The translations under genes and the position numbers were made by a program. A stretch of 64,000 nt of DNA from Bradyrhizobium sp. AZCC 2262 (GTDB lineage: Bacteria > Pseudomonadota > Alphaproteobacteria > Rhizobiales > Xanthobacteraceae), in contig NZ_JAZHRT010000001.1 in the NCBI RefSeq assembly GCF_036924535.1, forward strand, positions 620,001-684,000, written 5' to 3'. The notes below the pieces were generated by a model. It was not told the DNA's origin and made no database searches. It saw nothing but the letters and a program-made list of their open reading frames with translations. Shown piece after piece: positions 53,287-61,976 of this stretch (position 1 is its first letter; the number at the start of each line of letters is the position of its first letter).

Positions 53287-55089
53287 ATGACGCGACACAG
53301 GTTCCGGCTGGTCGCGCGTCTCCTGGTCCGTCGCCAGCCAAGGCTTTGTATTGCGCCGGGTCATGTTGCGTTGCCTCCCATGGCGCCCGCGCCAAATCCA
53401 GGGCCCTCCGCCACCACCCTTGTCGCCGGCCTTGCCGCCATCGGCTTCTGGCGGCTTTCGGCCGTTGCTGCACCGCACATGGCCGCGCTGGCGATCATGC
53501 TGGAGACCGAAGCCGATTTCGGCGGCCGCATGGGTTTTGCGCTGGCGTGGGGCATCCTGAACTTCTCCTTTATCGCGCTGCTGCGGCGCCCGGCGCTGTC
53601 GGGCGCGCTGTCGCTGACGCTGGTCGTGCTGTTGGTGCTGCTGTCGCGGCTCAAGCACGACGTCGTCCAGATGACCGCGAACTTCGTCGACCTGATGGTG
53701 ATCGATCGCGACACCGCGGCCTACCTGTTCACGATCTTTCCGAACTTGCGCTGGAACGTGGTCGGCGCAGCGCTGGTCATCCTCCCGCTGATGTACGCGC
53801 TGTGGTGGCTCGATCCGTTCCGCATCCGCCGCCTGCCGGCGGCCGCCGGCCTCCTGGCATGTCTTGCCGCGCTGACCGGGCAGGCCATCGCCTGGCCGGA
53901 CGAAGCCTGGCGCGGCTATTACGACGACGGCTACCTCTCCAAATTCGCCCGTTCGGGCGTGACGGCGGTTGCCGACTTCGCCAATTACGGCTTCATGGAA
54001 TCGGAAGCGGTGACCGCCGAGCGGCTGAAGATGCCGCTGGAGGATTCCTGCCATGTCGCTGGCCGCCGCCCGCACATCATCATGATCCATGACGAGTCGA
54101 GCTTCGACATCCGTCAGGCCGACGGCGTCAAGGTGCCGCCGGGCTATGGCAGCCACTTCAAGTCCTTTGACGGCCGCGAGCGCAAGTTCATGGCCGAAAG
54201 CAGCGGCGGCGCCAGCTGGATGGCCGAGTACAACGTGCTGGCCGGCCTGTCGTCGCGCTCGTTCGGCCGCTTCTCCTATTTCGTCACCCGCATCGCGTCG
54301 GGGCGGGTCGAGCGCGGATTGCCGCTGGCGCTGCGCCGCTGCGGTTACAACACCCTCTCGCTCTATCCGGCCTATGGCGCCTTCATGGGCGCGCGCGGCT
54401 TCCAGACCTCCACGGGTATCCAGCACTTCTACGACGCACGCGCGCTCGGCGCCAAGGGCATCGAGCCGGACAGCTTCTTCTACGACAAGGCCGTCAATCT
54501 GATCGCCGAACAGCCGGCCAATACGCCGCTGTTCACCTTCGTCTATCTCGCGGCCAACCATTTCCCCTGGGAAACCAAATTCCGCCCCGACCTGCTGCCG
54601 TCCTGGCGCAAGCCCGGCAATGCGCCGGTGGTCGACGAATATCTGCGCCGCCAGACCATGAGCGCCGGCGACTATGCGGGCTTCATCGCCAGCCTGAAGA
54701 AGAAGTTCCCGGCGCAGCCGTTCCTGATCGTTCGCTACGGCGACCATCAGCCGGAGTTCTCCTCGAACCTGCTCGATCCTGGCCTGGACGAAGCCAAGGT
54801 CGTGCGCAAGTTCGACACCTACGACCCGCGCTACTTCACTACCTATTACGCGATCGACGCCATCAATTTCGAGCCGGTGAAGAGCCCCGCCGTCATGGAC
54901 AGGATCGACGCGCCCTATCTGCCGCTGGTGATCCAGGAAGCCGCCGGCATTCCGCTCGACCCATCTTTCGAGGAACAGAAGAACATCATGCTCCGTTGCA
55001 AGGGGGTATTCTACGCTTGCAAGGACGGCGCCGAGGCGCGCAGGTTCAACCGGTTATTGATCGAGGCAGGTTTCATCAAGGGGCTTTAG
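53287..55089 (+). CDS. LTA synthase-like sulfatase-family membrane protein, paralogue 1
   Basis: The 600-aa protein has four to five N-terminal membrane helices (to about residue 210) and a periplasmic alkaline-phosphatase/sulfatase-fold domain. Metal and catalytic sites are HIIMIHDESSFD, the nucleophile region SSGGASWMAEYN (Ser310), ANHFPWE and YGDHQPEFSS. This matches the LtaS/OpgB/EptA-type phospho-transferases. The start is uncertain because the first 35 residues are basic and unusual. It is followed 112 bp later by a close paralogue. Confidence 0.85.
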   Translation: MTRHRFRLVARLLVRRQPRLCIAPGHVALPPMAPAPNPGPSATTLVAGLAAIGFWRLSAVAAPHMAALAIMLETEADFGGRMGFALAWGILNFSFIALLRRPALSGALSLTLVVLLVLLSRLKHDVVQMTANFVDLMVIDRDTAAYLFTIFPNLRWNVVGAALVILPLMYALWWLDPFRIRRLPAAAGLLACLAALTGQAIAWPDEAWRGYYDDGYLSKFARSGVTAVADFANYGFMESEAVTAERLKMPLEDSCHVAGRRPHIIMIHDESSFDIRQADGVKVPPGYGSHFKSFDGRERKFMAESSGGASWMAEYNVLAGLSSRSFGRFSYFVTRIASGRVERGLPLALRRCGYNTLSLYPAYGAFMGARGFQTSTGIQHFYDARALGAKGIEPDSFFYDKAVNLIAEQPANTPLFTFVYLAANHFPWETKFRPDLLPSWRKPGNAPVVDEYLRRQTMSAGDYAGFIASLKKKFPAQPFLIVRYGDHQPEFSSNLLDPGLDEAKVVRKFDTYDPRYFTTYYAIDAINFEPVKSPAVMDRIDAPYLPLVIQEAAGIPLDPSFEEQKNIMLRCKGVFYACKDGAEARRFNRLLIEAGFIKGL

Positions 55090-55187
55090 GGCATGATCCG
55101 GAAAAGTGGAAACCGGTTTTCCGAAGAGATCATGCCCAAAACAAAGAGTTGAGATCATGATGCGATCCTTATGATCGCATCATGATC
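55089..55187. repeat. Composite palindromic repeat, copy 2
   Basis: Outer arms GGGCATGATC/GATCATGCCC (55089-55137) enclose CGGAAAA/TTTTCCG. A second hairpin with 15-bp perfect arms GATCATGATGCGATC and GATCGCATCATGATC follows at 55153-55187. The layout is that of 37016-37114. Confidence 0.8.
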
Positions 55188-55201
55188 GAGAGGACGCCGA
55201 C

Positions 55202-56950
55202 ATGTCTGCGGTTGCAGAATCCGGAGTAAGCGAAAGCATCCGCGCGGAATCGCGCGGCGTCCGGTTCTTTGCGCTGGCCGGCCTGATCGTTGCCGTGCAT
55301 CTGGCGGGGCTCGTGGTTCTCCTGACCACCGAATACGGGCCGTTTGCGATCACGCTGTCCGTGCTGGCGTGGGTCTTCGTGAACTGTTTCCTGCTGGTCG
55401 CGCTGCAGCGGCCCGCCGTCTGCGCAGCGCTGTCGCTGGCCGTCACCGTGATCCTGATCGCGCTGTCGCACTTCAAGTTCGGGATTCTGCAGCTGACGCT
55501 GACGTTCCTCGACTTCCTGATCATCGACCGCGATACGTTTTCGTTTCTGCTCTCGGTGTTTCCGCGATTGCAGATGCAGTTGATGGTGGCGGGGCTGGTT
55601 GCGGTTCCGCTGTTGTGGTTGGTCTGGCGTTTCGATCCGTTCCGCGTGCGCCGCCGCATTGCACTGACGGGCGTGGCGGCGAGCGCCGCGCTGATCGCGG
55701 TGATGTCGGTCGCATCGCCCGAGCTGGCATGGGAGCCGTTCCAGGGCGTCAATCATATCTCCAATCTGGCCCGCTCGGGTGTGGTGGCGGTGTCGCGGCT
55801 GGCTTCGACGGGATGGATCGAGGCCGATCCGCCGGCGAACGGCCCGCTCAGCCTCGCGCGGGATGCCCGCGCTGCCGGTCTGCCCGCGCTGCCGTCAGGC
55901 GAGACCTGCGACGCCACGGCCAAGCGGCCGCACATCATCATGCTGCTCGATGAGTCGAGCTTCGACATTACCTCGGCACCCGGCATCAAGGTGCCGGCCG
56001 GCTACACCGATTATTTCAAGTCGAGCGACGGCAAGCAGCGGACCATGATCGCGGAGTCGACCGGCGGCCCGACCTGGTACACCGAGTTCAACGTGCTGAC
56101 CGGCCTGTCGGCCCGCTCGTTCGGCGATCTGAAATTCTACGTCACGCGGATCGCCGCCGGCCGCGTGACGCGCGGACTGCCGCGAGCCCTGCAGCGCTGC
56201 GGCTACAAGACCGTCTCGCTCTATCCGACCTATGGCGACTTCCTCAGCGCGCGCGCCTTCCAGAAGGGCACCGGCGTTGACCAGTTCATCGACATGGCCG
56301 AGATGGGCGTGCATGAGGACATGCAGCCGGACAAGTTCTATTTCGACCAGGCATTGAAGGTGTTTGAGCGCAAACTGCCGCAGCAGTCGCCGGTTTTCAT
56401 GCTCGTCTACCTCACGGCCAATCATTTTCCCTGGTGGAACGTCTACCGGCCCGAACTGACGCCGAACTGGACCCCACTGGGAAATACAGCGGAGACCGAC
56501 GAATACATTCGCCGTCAGACCATGACGGCAATTGACTATCGCGAGTTTACCGAGCGGCTGAAGCGCGACTATCCGGATCAGTCGTTTCTGGTGCTGCGTT
56601 TCGGTGATCATCAGCCGGCCATCTCGCAAAAGCTGCTCGAGCCCGGGATCGATCAGGCGTCGCTGGGGAAGCGGTTGATGACATCAGATCCGCGGTACTT
56701 CTCCACCTACTATGCGGTTGACGCCATCAATTACCGGCCCGACCTGTCATCGGCGCTTGAAACTCTCGATGCTGCGTATATCCCGATCGTGCTCCAGGAA
56801 GCCGCCGGTATTCCGCTGGATACGTCGTTTGCAGAACAGAAGAGCATCATGCTCCGCTGCAAGGGCACATTCTACGCCTGCAGGAAAGGCGCGGAAGCGC
56901 GAAGGTTCAATCGCCTGCTGATCGACGCCGGGATGATCAAGGGGCTTTGA
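55202..56950 (+). CDS. LTA synthase-like sulfatase-family membrane protein, paralogue 2
   Basis: The 582-aa protein has the same plan as the upstream gene: N-terminal membrane helices (FFALAGLIVAVHLAGLVVLL and later), then HIIMLLDESSFD, STGGPTWYTEFNVLTG with Thr291 as nucleophile, TANHFPWW and FGDHQPAIS. Both end RRFNRLLI-A-G-IKGL, so they arose by tandem duplication. Thr is the nucleophile in LtaS. Likely role: transfer of a phospho- or phosphoglycerol group to an envelope glycan or lipid; substrate unknown. Confidence 0.87.
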   Translation: MSAVAESGVSESIRAESRGVRFFALAGLIVAVHLAGLVVLLTTEYGPFAITLSVLAWVFVNCFLLVALQRPAVCAALSLAVTVILIALSHFKFGILQLTLTFLDFLIIDRDTFSFLLSVFPRLQMQLMVAGLVAVPLLWLVWRFDPFRVRRRIALTGVAASAALIAVMSVASPELAWEPFQGVNHISNLARSGVVAVSRLASTGWIEADPPANGPLSLARDARAAGLPALPSGETCDATAKRPHIIMLLDESSFDITSAPGIKVPAGYTDYFKSSDGKQRTMIAESTGGPTWYTEFNVLTGLSARSFGDLKFYVTRIAAGRVTRGLPRALQRCGYKTVSLYPTYGDFLSARAFQKGTGVDQFIDMAEMGVHEDMQPDKFYFDQALKVFERKLPQQSPVFMLVYLTANHFPWWNVYRPELTPNWTPLGNTAETDEYIRRQTMTAIDYREFTERLKRDYPDQSFLVLRFGDHQPAISQKLLEPGIDQASLGKRLMTSDPRYFSTYYAVDAINYRPDLSSALETLDAAYIPIVLQEAAGIPLDTSFAEQKSIMLRCKGTFYACRKGAEARRFNRLLIDAGMIKGL

Positions 56951-56990
56951 CTATTTCTCAGGTGTAGCCGGACTGCCGCGGCCTATCCAC

Positions 56991-57100
56991 GTCATTGCCT
57001 GCGACAAACGCGAAGCGTTTGCGCAAGGGAGCGAAGCGACGAAGCAATCCATGTCTCCGCTCGCCGTGAGATGGATTGCTTCGCTGCGCTCGCAATGACG
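56991..57100. repeat. Dispersed palindromic repeat, long form
   Basis: GTCATTGCCTGCGACAAACG opens it; GAAGCAATCCAT and ATGGATTGCTTC face each other near the centre, and CGCAATGACG closes it. The same long form recurs at 63248-63359 and 63892-64000. Confidence 0.85.
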
Positions 57101-57129
57101 GGGATAGGGCCGCGACAAACGACAGCCTC

Positions 57130-58689
57130 CTACTTCTTCCCCATTTTCTCCCACAGCCACTGCGCCACCGCATCTGGCGAGCTTGTGGCGTCGTTGCCGG
57201 CGGCGCGGAGATTGGCTTCGCGCATCGTGGCGATGTCGATCTTGCCGAGCAGCGGGGCAAGCGTCTTGCGCAGCGCCTCATCATTGGCGCGCTTCGGCGC
57301 CAGCAGCACCATCGCGTCGTAAGGCGGGATCGCACGCCTGACGTCACCCAGCGTCACCAGGTCGTATTTTGCGATCAGCCCGTCGCTGGTGTAGCCCGCA
57401 ATGACGTCGACTTCGCCGGAGGCGACGGCGGCATACATGAAGTCCGGCTGCATCTGCCGCTGCGCGCGGAACGACAGGCCGTAGGTCTTGCGCAGCGCGG
57501 TCCATTCGGGCCGCGAGAAGAATTCGTAGTCGCCGGCAATCGACATGCTCGCCGCGCGCGAGGCGAGGTCGGCGATGGTGCGGATGCCGAGCTGCTCGGC
57601 GCGTTTGCGCGGCATCACCAGCGCATAGGCGTTCTCGAAGCCGAGTTCGCCCAACAGCGTGATGTTCTGCTTCGCCAGCATTGTCTTCAGCTCGGCCAGC
57701 AACTCCTGTCGCGGCCTGATGTCGTTGCGGTGGAACTGATTCAGCCACAGCGTGCCGGAATAGTCGACATAGACGTCGATATCGTTGCTCGCCAGCGCCT
57801 CGAAGATCACGTTGGAGCCGAGGCCTTCGCGCGAAGAGGCGGAGAGGCCGGCGGCTTTCAGCCGCTGTGCGATCAATGCCGACAACACATATTGTTCGGT
57901 GAAGGTCTTGGCGCCGACGATGTAACTCGTCTGCGCGCGCATCATGGTCGGCACCAGCGTGGCCGCGACCAGCGCCGCGATGCCGACGCCGCCAAGCGTT
58001 GCGCGCAGGCGGCTGCGGTTGCGCAGGCCGCTTTCGATCAGCGCCAGCAGCTGATCGACCAGCAGCGCCAGCACCGCTGCGGCAAGGCAGCCGAACAGCA
58101 CGAACACCCAGTTCTGGGTCTGCAGTCCTGCAAAAATGTAATTGCCGAGACTGGTCTGGCCGATCGGCGTCGACAGCGTCGCGGTGCCGATCACCCAGAC
58201 TGCGGCGGTGCGGATGCCCGCCATCATGACAGGCAGCGCGAGCGGCAATTCCACTGTGAACAGCGATTGCCGCGGCGTCATGCCGACGCCCTGCGCCGCT
58301 TCGAGGATCGCAGGCTCCACGCCCTGCAGGCCGGTGATGGTATTGCGCAGCACCGGCAGCATCGAATAGAGCGCGAGCGCCAGCACCGCGGGCAAAAATC
58401 CGAACGCGGAGAAGCCAAAGCCGAACCACGACAGCGACAGCGCCGCGAGCGCCAGCAGCAGCGGATAGAACAGCGCCAGCAGCGCCAGTCCCGGCACGGT
58501 CTGCACGATGCTGGCAAGCCCGAGCAGCGCGCCACGCGCTACTCGACGATTGCGTACCGCAATCGCGAGGGGCAGGCTGACCAGAAGTCCCAGCGCCAGC
58601 GCGGTGACGCTGACGCGGACATGATTGCCGAGATAGTCGGGCAGGTGGCTCAGCGCTTCCGCCCAGCGCGGATCGGTGAAGAGGCTCAT
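57130..58689 (-). CDS. Osmoprotectant-type ABC transporter, fused permease and substrate-binding domain
   Basis: The 519-aa protein joins an N-terminal BPD_transp_1 permease (about residues 15-210, with GVEPAILEAAQGVGMTPRQS as the ATPase-coupling loop) to a C-terminal OpuAC-type receptor. The receptor part begins IVGAKTFTEQYVLSALIAQR and includes NDIDVYVDYSGTLW and GYTSDGLIAKYDL. Quaternary-ammonium or related osmolytes are family ligands. It overlaps the upstream ATPase gene by four bases, so the two genes make a complete importer. Confidence 0.9.
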   Translation of the reverse strand: MSLFTDPRWAEALSHLPDYLGNHVRVSVTALALGLLVSLPLAIAVRNRRVARGALLGLASIVQTVPGLALLALFYPLLLALAALSLSWFGFGFSAFGFLPAVLALALYSMLPVLRNTITGLQGVEPAILEAAQGVGMTPRQSLFTVELPLALPVMMAGIRTAAVWVIGTATLSTPIGQTSLGNYIFAGLQTQNWVFVLFGCLAAAVLALLVDQLLALIESGLRNRSRLRATLGGVGIAALVAATLVPTMMRAQTSYIVGAKTFTEQYVLSALIAQRLKAAGLSASSREGLGSNVIFEALASNDIDVYVDYSGTLWLNQFHRNDIRPRQELLAELKTMLAKQNITLLGELGFENAYALVMPRKRAEQLGIRTIADLASRAASMSIAGDYEFFSRPEWTALRKTYGLSFRAQRQMQPDFMYAAVASGEVDVIAGYTSDGLIAKYDLVTLGDVRRAIPPYDAMVLLAPKRANDEALRKTLAPLLGKIDIATMREANLRAAGNDATSSPDAVAQWLWEKMGKK

Positions 58690-59471
58690 GCGGCGCCGTC
58701 CCGCGGCAGCAGGGCGCCGAGCCGTTCGGCCTGCCGCCGCGGCGTGCGCAGCAGTTCGCCGACATAAGCGTCGCCGCTTTCGGAAAGTTTTGATGGCGTG
58801 CCCTGCGCCAGCAGCCGACCGCCCCCCATCACCGCGATCCGGTCGGCGAGCAGGATCGCCTCCGTCATGTCATGGGTGATCATGACCGTGGTCAGGCCGA
58901 GCGTGCGATGCAGCTCGCGAAAATCGTCGCCGAGCGCGTCGCGGGTGAAAGGATCGAGCGCGCCGAACGGCTCGTCCATCAGCACGATGCGCGGCCGTGC
59001 GGCAAGCGCGCGCGCCACACCGACGCGCTGGCGCTGGCCGCCCGAAAGTTCGTGCGGCAGGCGGTCGCGGTATTGCGCGCGGTCGAGCCGCACCAGGTCG
59101 AGCAGTTCGTCCACTCGCGCGGAAATCTCGGCGGGCGCTGTGCCCAATAGCTTCGGCGTGATGCCGATATTGTCGGCGACGGTCAGATGCGGAAACAGCC
59201 CGCCGCTCTGGAACACATAGCCGATCCGCCGCCGCAGCAGGATCGGATCGACGTTGCGCACCTCCTCGCCTTCGACCGTGATCGAGCCGGAGTCCGCTTC
59301 GATCAGCCGGTTGGCAAGCCGCAGCAGCGTGGTCTTGCCCGAGCCGGAGCCGCCGACGATGGCCAAAAACTCCCCCTCGGCGACGTCAAGCGAGACGTCG
59401 TCGACGGCCACCACGCGGCCGGCGTCAAAGGTCTTGCCGACATTGGTATAGGCGATCAGGGGAGCGGCCAT
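58686..59471 (-). CDS. Osmoprotectant-type ABC transporter ATP-binding protein
   Basis: The 261-aa protein has Walker A GGSGSGKTTLL, the signature LSGGQRQRVGVARALAARPR, Walker B IVLMDEPFGALDP and the switch His in MITHDMTEAI. It resembles OpuCA/ProV-like ATPases but has no CBS domains, which in OpuCA confer osmo-sensing. It overlaps the fused permease-receptor gene by four bases and pairs with it. Confidence 0.93.
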   Translation of the reverse strand: MAAPLIAYTNVGKTFDAGRVVAVDDVSLDVAEGEFLAIVGGSGSGKTTLLRLANRLIEADSGSITVEGEEVRNVDPILLRRRIGYVFQSGGLFPHLTVADNIGITPKLLGTAPAEISARVDELLDLVRLDRAQYRDRLPHELSGGQRQRVGVARALAARPRIVLMDEPFGALDPFTRDALGDDFRELHRTLGLTTVMITHDMTEAILLADRIAVMGGGRLLAQGTPSKLSESGDAYVGELLRTPRRQAERLGALLPRDGAA

Positions 59472-59594
59472 GCGATCTCAAATCTTACCCGCCCCTGGAG
59501 GGGAAGGTAAAAGATCAACTACCACGTCGGGATGCCGCGTTGAACTTATCCTTGGTAACCGCTAAGGCATCACTCCAAACTTTTGGGGAGAAAC

Positions 59595-60410
59595 ATGGCG
59601 GATACCGCACAGCCGGCCGCGGTCGTACTCGACGACGCGACGGTGGCCTTTCGCGTGGCCGGGGATCGCGTCTATACGGCGGTGGAACAGGCCAGCCTGT
59701 CCGTCGCCGACGGCGAGTTCGTCGCCATCGTCGGCCCCACCGGATGCGGAAAATCGACGCTGCTCAATGTCGCCGCCGGGCTCCTGAAGCCCGCAGCTGG
59801 TTCTGTGAGGATTTTCGGCCAGCCGCTGACCGGCCTGAACCGGGATGCCGGCTATCTGTTTCAGGCCGACGCGCTGTTTCCCTGGAAGACCGCGATCGAT
59901 AACGTCGCCATCGGCCTCGACATCAAGGGCGCGCCGCGCGAGCAGGCGCTGCAGCGGGCGCAGGGCTGGCTCACTTCCGTGGGGCTCGGCGCCTTCGCCA
60001 ACCGTTACCCGCACATGCTGTCCGGCGGACAGCGCAAACGGGTGGGGTTGGCGCAAGTGCTGATCCGCGATCCAAAAATCCTTTTGATGGACGAGCCGTT
60101 CGGCCCGCTCGATGCGCAGACCCGGCAGATCATGGGCAACCTGCTGCTGGAACTATGGACTGCCGACCGCAAGGCGGTGCTGTTCGTCACCCACGATCTT
60201 GAAGAGGCGATCGCGCTCGCCGACCGCGTCGTCATCATGTCGGCAGGTCCCTCGGCGCGCATCATCGGCGACTGGCGGGTGAAGCTGCCACGCCCGCGCG
60301 ACATTTCGGAGGTCCGCATGGAGAAGGATTTCCACTCACTTCATCGTGAGATATGGAGTGTTTTGAAGGACGAGGTGTTGAAGGGCTACGCGCTATCGGC
60401 CGCAGGGTAG
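59595..60410 (+). CDS. NitT/TauT-type ABC transporter ATP-binding protein
   Basis: The 271-aa protein has Walker A GPTGCGKSTLLNVAAG, the Q-loop YLFQADALFPWKTAIDNVA, LSGGQRKRVGLAQVLIRDPK and LLMDEPFGPLD. The FPWKTAIDN segment and ADRVVIMSAGPSARI are typical of nitrate/sulfonate/thiamine-precursor importers. ATG at 59595 follows GGGGAG. A PEBP gene and then the cognate permease follow on the same strand; no binding-protein gene is present. Confidence 0.9.
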   Translation: MADTAQPAAVVLDDATVAFRVAGDRVYTAVEQASLSVADGEFVAIVGPTGCGKSTLLNVAAGLLKPAAGSVRIFGQPLTGLNRDAGYLFQADALFPWKTAIDNVAIGLDIKGAPREQALQRAQGWLTSVGLGAFANRYPHMLSGGQRKRVGLAQVLIRDPKILLMDEPFGPLDAQTRQIMGNLLLELWTADRKAVLFVTHDLEEAIALADRVVIMSAGPSARIIGDWRVKLPRPRDISEVRMEKDFHSLHREIWSVLKDEVLKGYALSAAG

Positions 60411-60466
60411 CTTGCGGCGCTGTCGCGGTTAGAATGGTCACGCAACAAGATCATAGGGGAGACGTC

Positions 60467-61030
60467 ATGATAAGGACTTCAATTCTCGCGGGCGCGCTTG
60501 CGCTGTTCGCCTTCGGGGGCGTCCAGGCCGCCCATGCGCAAGGGGTGTTTACGCTGTCCTCGACCGGCTTCAAGGACGGCGAACGGCTGGCGACGAAATT
60601 CGCCGGCAACAACAAATCCAATCCGAATTGCGTGGGCGAGAACATTTCCCCGGCGCTCTCCTGGGCTAACCCGCCGGAAGGCACCAAGAGCTATGCCATC
60701 CTGATGTTCGATATCGATGGCCGGCCGCCCGGCGGGGTCTCGCATTGGGTAGCCTATGGCATTCCGGCCTCCGTCACCGGTTTCGCCGAGGGCGAAGTTT
60801 CCAAGCCGAGCGACAAATATGTCGGCGGCCAGAGCCTGATGAAGCTGGCGAACTATTTCGGGCCCTGTACGCCCCCCGGTCCGCCGCATCACTATCTTTT
60901 CACCCTGATGGCGACCGATCTCGAGCCGACCGCCTTGAAAGAGGGTATGACGCGCGACGAACTCATCAAGGCGCTGGACGGCCACGCCAAGGGTGCGACC
61001 AGCCTGGTCGGCATCTTCTCCAAGCAGTGA
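60467..61030 (+). CDS. Exported YbhB/YbcL (PEBP) family protein
   Basis: The 187-aa protein has a signal peptide (ILAGALALFAFGGVQAAHAQ) and the bacterial PEBP core: NISPALSWANPPEGTKSYAI, MFDIDGRPPGGVSHWVAYGI and GPCTPPGPPHHYLFTLMATD. ATG at 60467 follows GGGGAGA. Bacterial YbhB-type proteins are phosphatidylethanolamine-binding-fold proteins of unclear role. It lies between the ATPase and permease genes of an ABC importer, spaced 56 and 27 bp, so it is probably in their operon. Confidence 0.9.
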   Translation: MIRTSILAGALALFAFGGVQAAHAQGVFTLSSTGFKDGERLATKFAGNNKSNPNCVGENISPALSWANPPEGTKSYAILMFDIDGRPPGGVSHWVAYGIPASVTGFAEGEVSKPSDKYVGGQSLMKLANYFGPCTPPGPPHHYLFTLMATDLEPTALKEGMTRDELIKALDGHAKGATSLVGIFSKQ

Positions 61031-61057
61031 CGGCGCAGAAATGAGAGGAGCGTGAAC

Positions 61058-61843
61058 GTGTCTAGGATCGGGCTCCTCTCACTGCAATTGTTGGTCGCCG
61101 TCGTTGCGCTGGCGATGTGGCACGTCCTTACCACTGTCCCGTTGTTCGGCCGGATATTGTTGCCGCCGTTCTTCTTCGCCAACCCGATCGATGTCGGCAG
61201 CCAGGTTGTGAAGTGGTTCACGACAGGCGTGATCTGGAAGCACCTTTTCATCACGCTGTGGGAATCGATCCTTGCTTTCGTGATCGGCTCGGTCGGCGGC
61301 GTCCTGGTCGGGTTCTGGTTTGCGCGCAAGCCCCTCGTTGCCGCGGTGTTCGACCCCTACGTCAAGATGATCAACGCGCTGCCGCGCGTGGTGCTGGCGC
61401 CGATCTTCGCGCTGTGGCTGGGGCTCGGCATCTGGTCCAAGGTCGCGCTCGGCGTCACGCTGGTGTTCTTCATCGTGTTCTTCAACGTCTATCAGGGCGT
61501 CAAGGAAGTCTCGACCACGGTACTCGATAACGGCCGCATGCTCGGCATGAACGAGCGGCAGTTGACGCGCCACGTCTACTGGCCGTCGGCGCTGTCGTGG
61601 ATGTTTTCTTCGCTGCACACGGCGGTCGGCTTTGCCGTGGTCGGCGCGGTTGTCGGCGAATATCTGGGATCGGCGGCGGGCCTCGGCTATCTGATCCAGC
61701 AGGCCGAGGGCGTGTTCGACGTCGCCGCCGTGTTCGCCGGCATGTTCGTGCTGTCCGCCTTCGTCATCCTGATCGACATGGGCGTGACGGTGGTCGAGCG
61801 CAGGCTCTTGGTATGGCGGCCGGTGGCCGCCGGGCGGGATTGA
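61058..61843 (+). CDS. NitT/TauT-type ABC transporter permease
   Basis: The 261-aa protein has six membrane helices. The ATPase-docking loop EVSTTVLDNGRMLGMNERQL with HVYWPSALSWMFSSLH near residue 160 is the EAA motif of SsuC/TauC-type permeases. GTG at 61058 has AGGAG seven bases upstream and is preferred over GTG at 61052. Together with the ATPase at 59595 it would form an importer lacking its own receptor in this window. Confidence 0.88.
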   Translation: MSRIGLLSLQLLVAVVALAMWHVLTTVPLFGRILLPPFFFANPIDVGSQVVKWFTTGVIWKHLFITLWESILAFVIGSVGGVLVGFWFARKPLVAAVFDPYVKMINALPRVVLAPIFALWLGLGIWSKVALGVTLVFFIVFFNVYQGVKEVSTTVLDNGRMLGMNERQLTRHVYWPSALSWMFSSLHTAVGFAVVGAVVGEYLGSAAGLGYLIQQAEGVFDVAAVFAGMFVLSAFVILIDMGVTVVERRLLVWRPVAAGRD

Positions 61844-61976
61844 TCGGCGCATCAGGCTGGCTGTCTTTGTTACAGCCGCCGGCTTAATTGTTATTCGCCT
61901 TCGGCGATCTGAACGCGCATGGTGAAGCCGGGCCGTGCCGGAAGCGGCTTCGCGCCGTGCAACAGCCCGAAGGCAG

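Noticed and set aside
57076..58767. Plus-strand frame of 563 codons
   Set aside because: Arg/Gln/His-rich antisense shadow of the fused permease-receptor gene.
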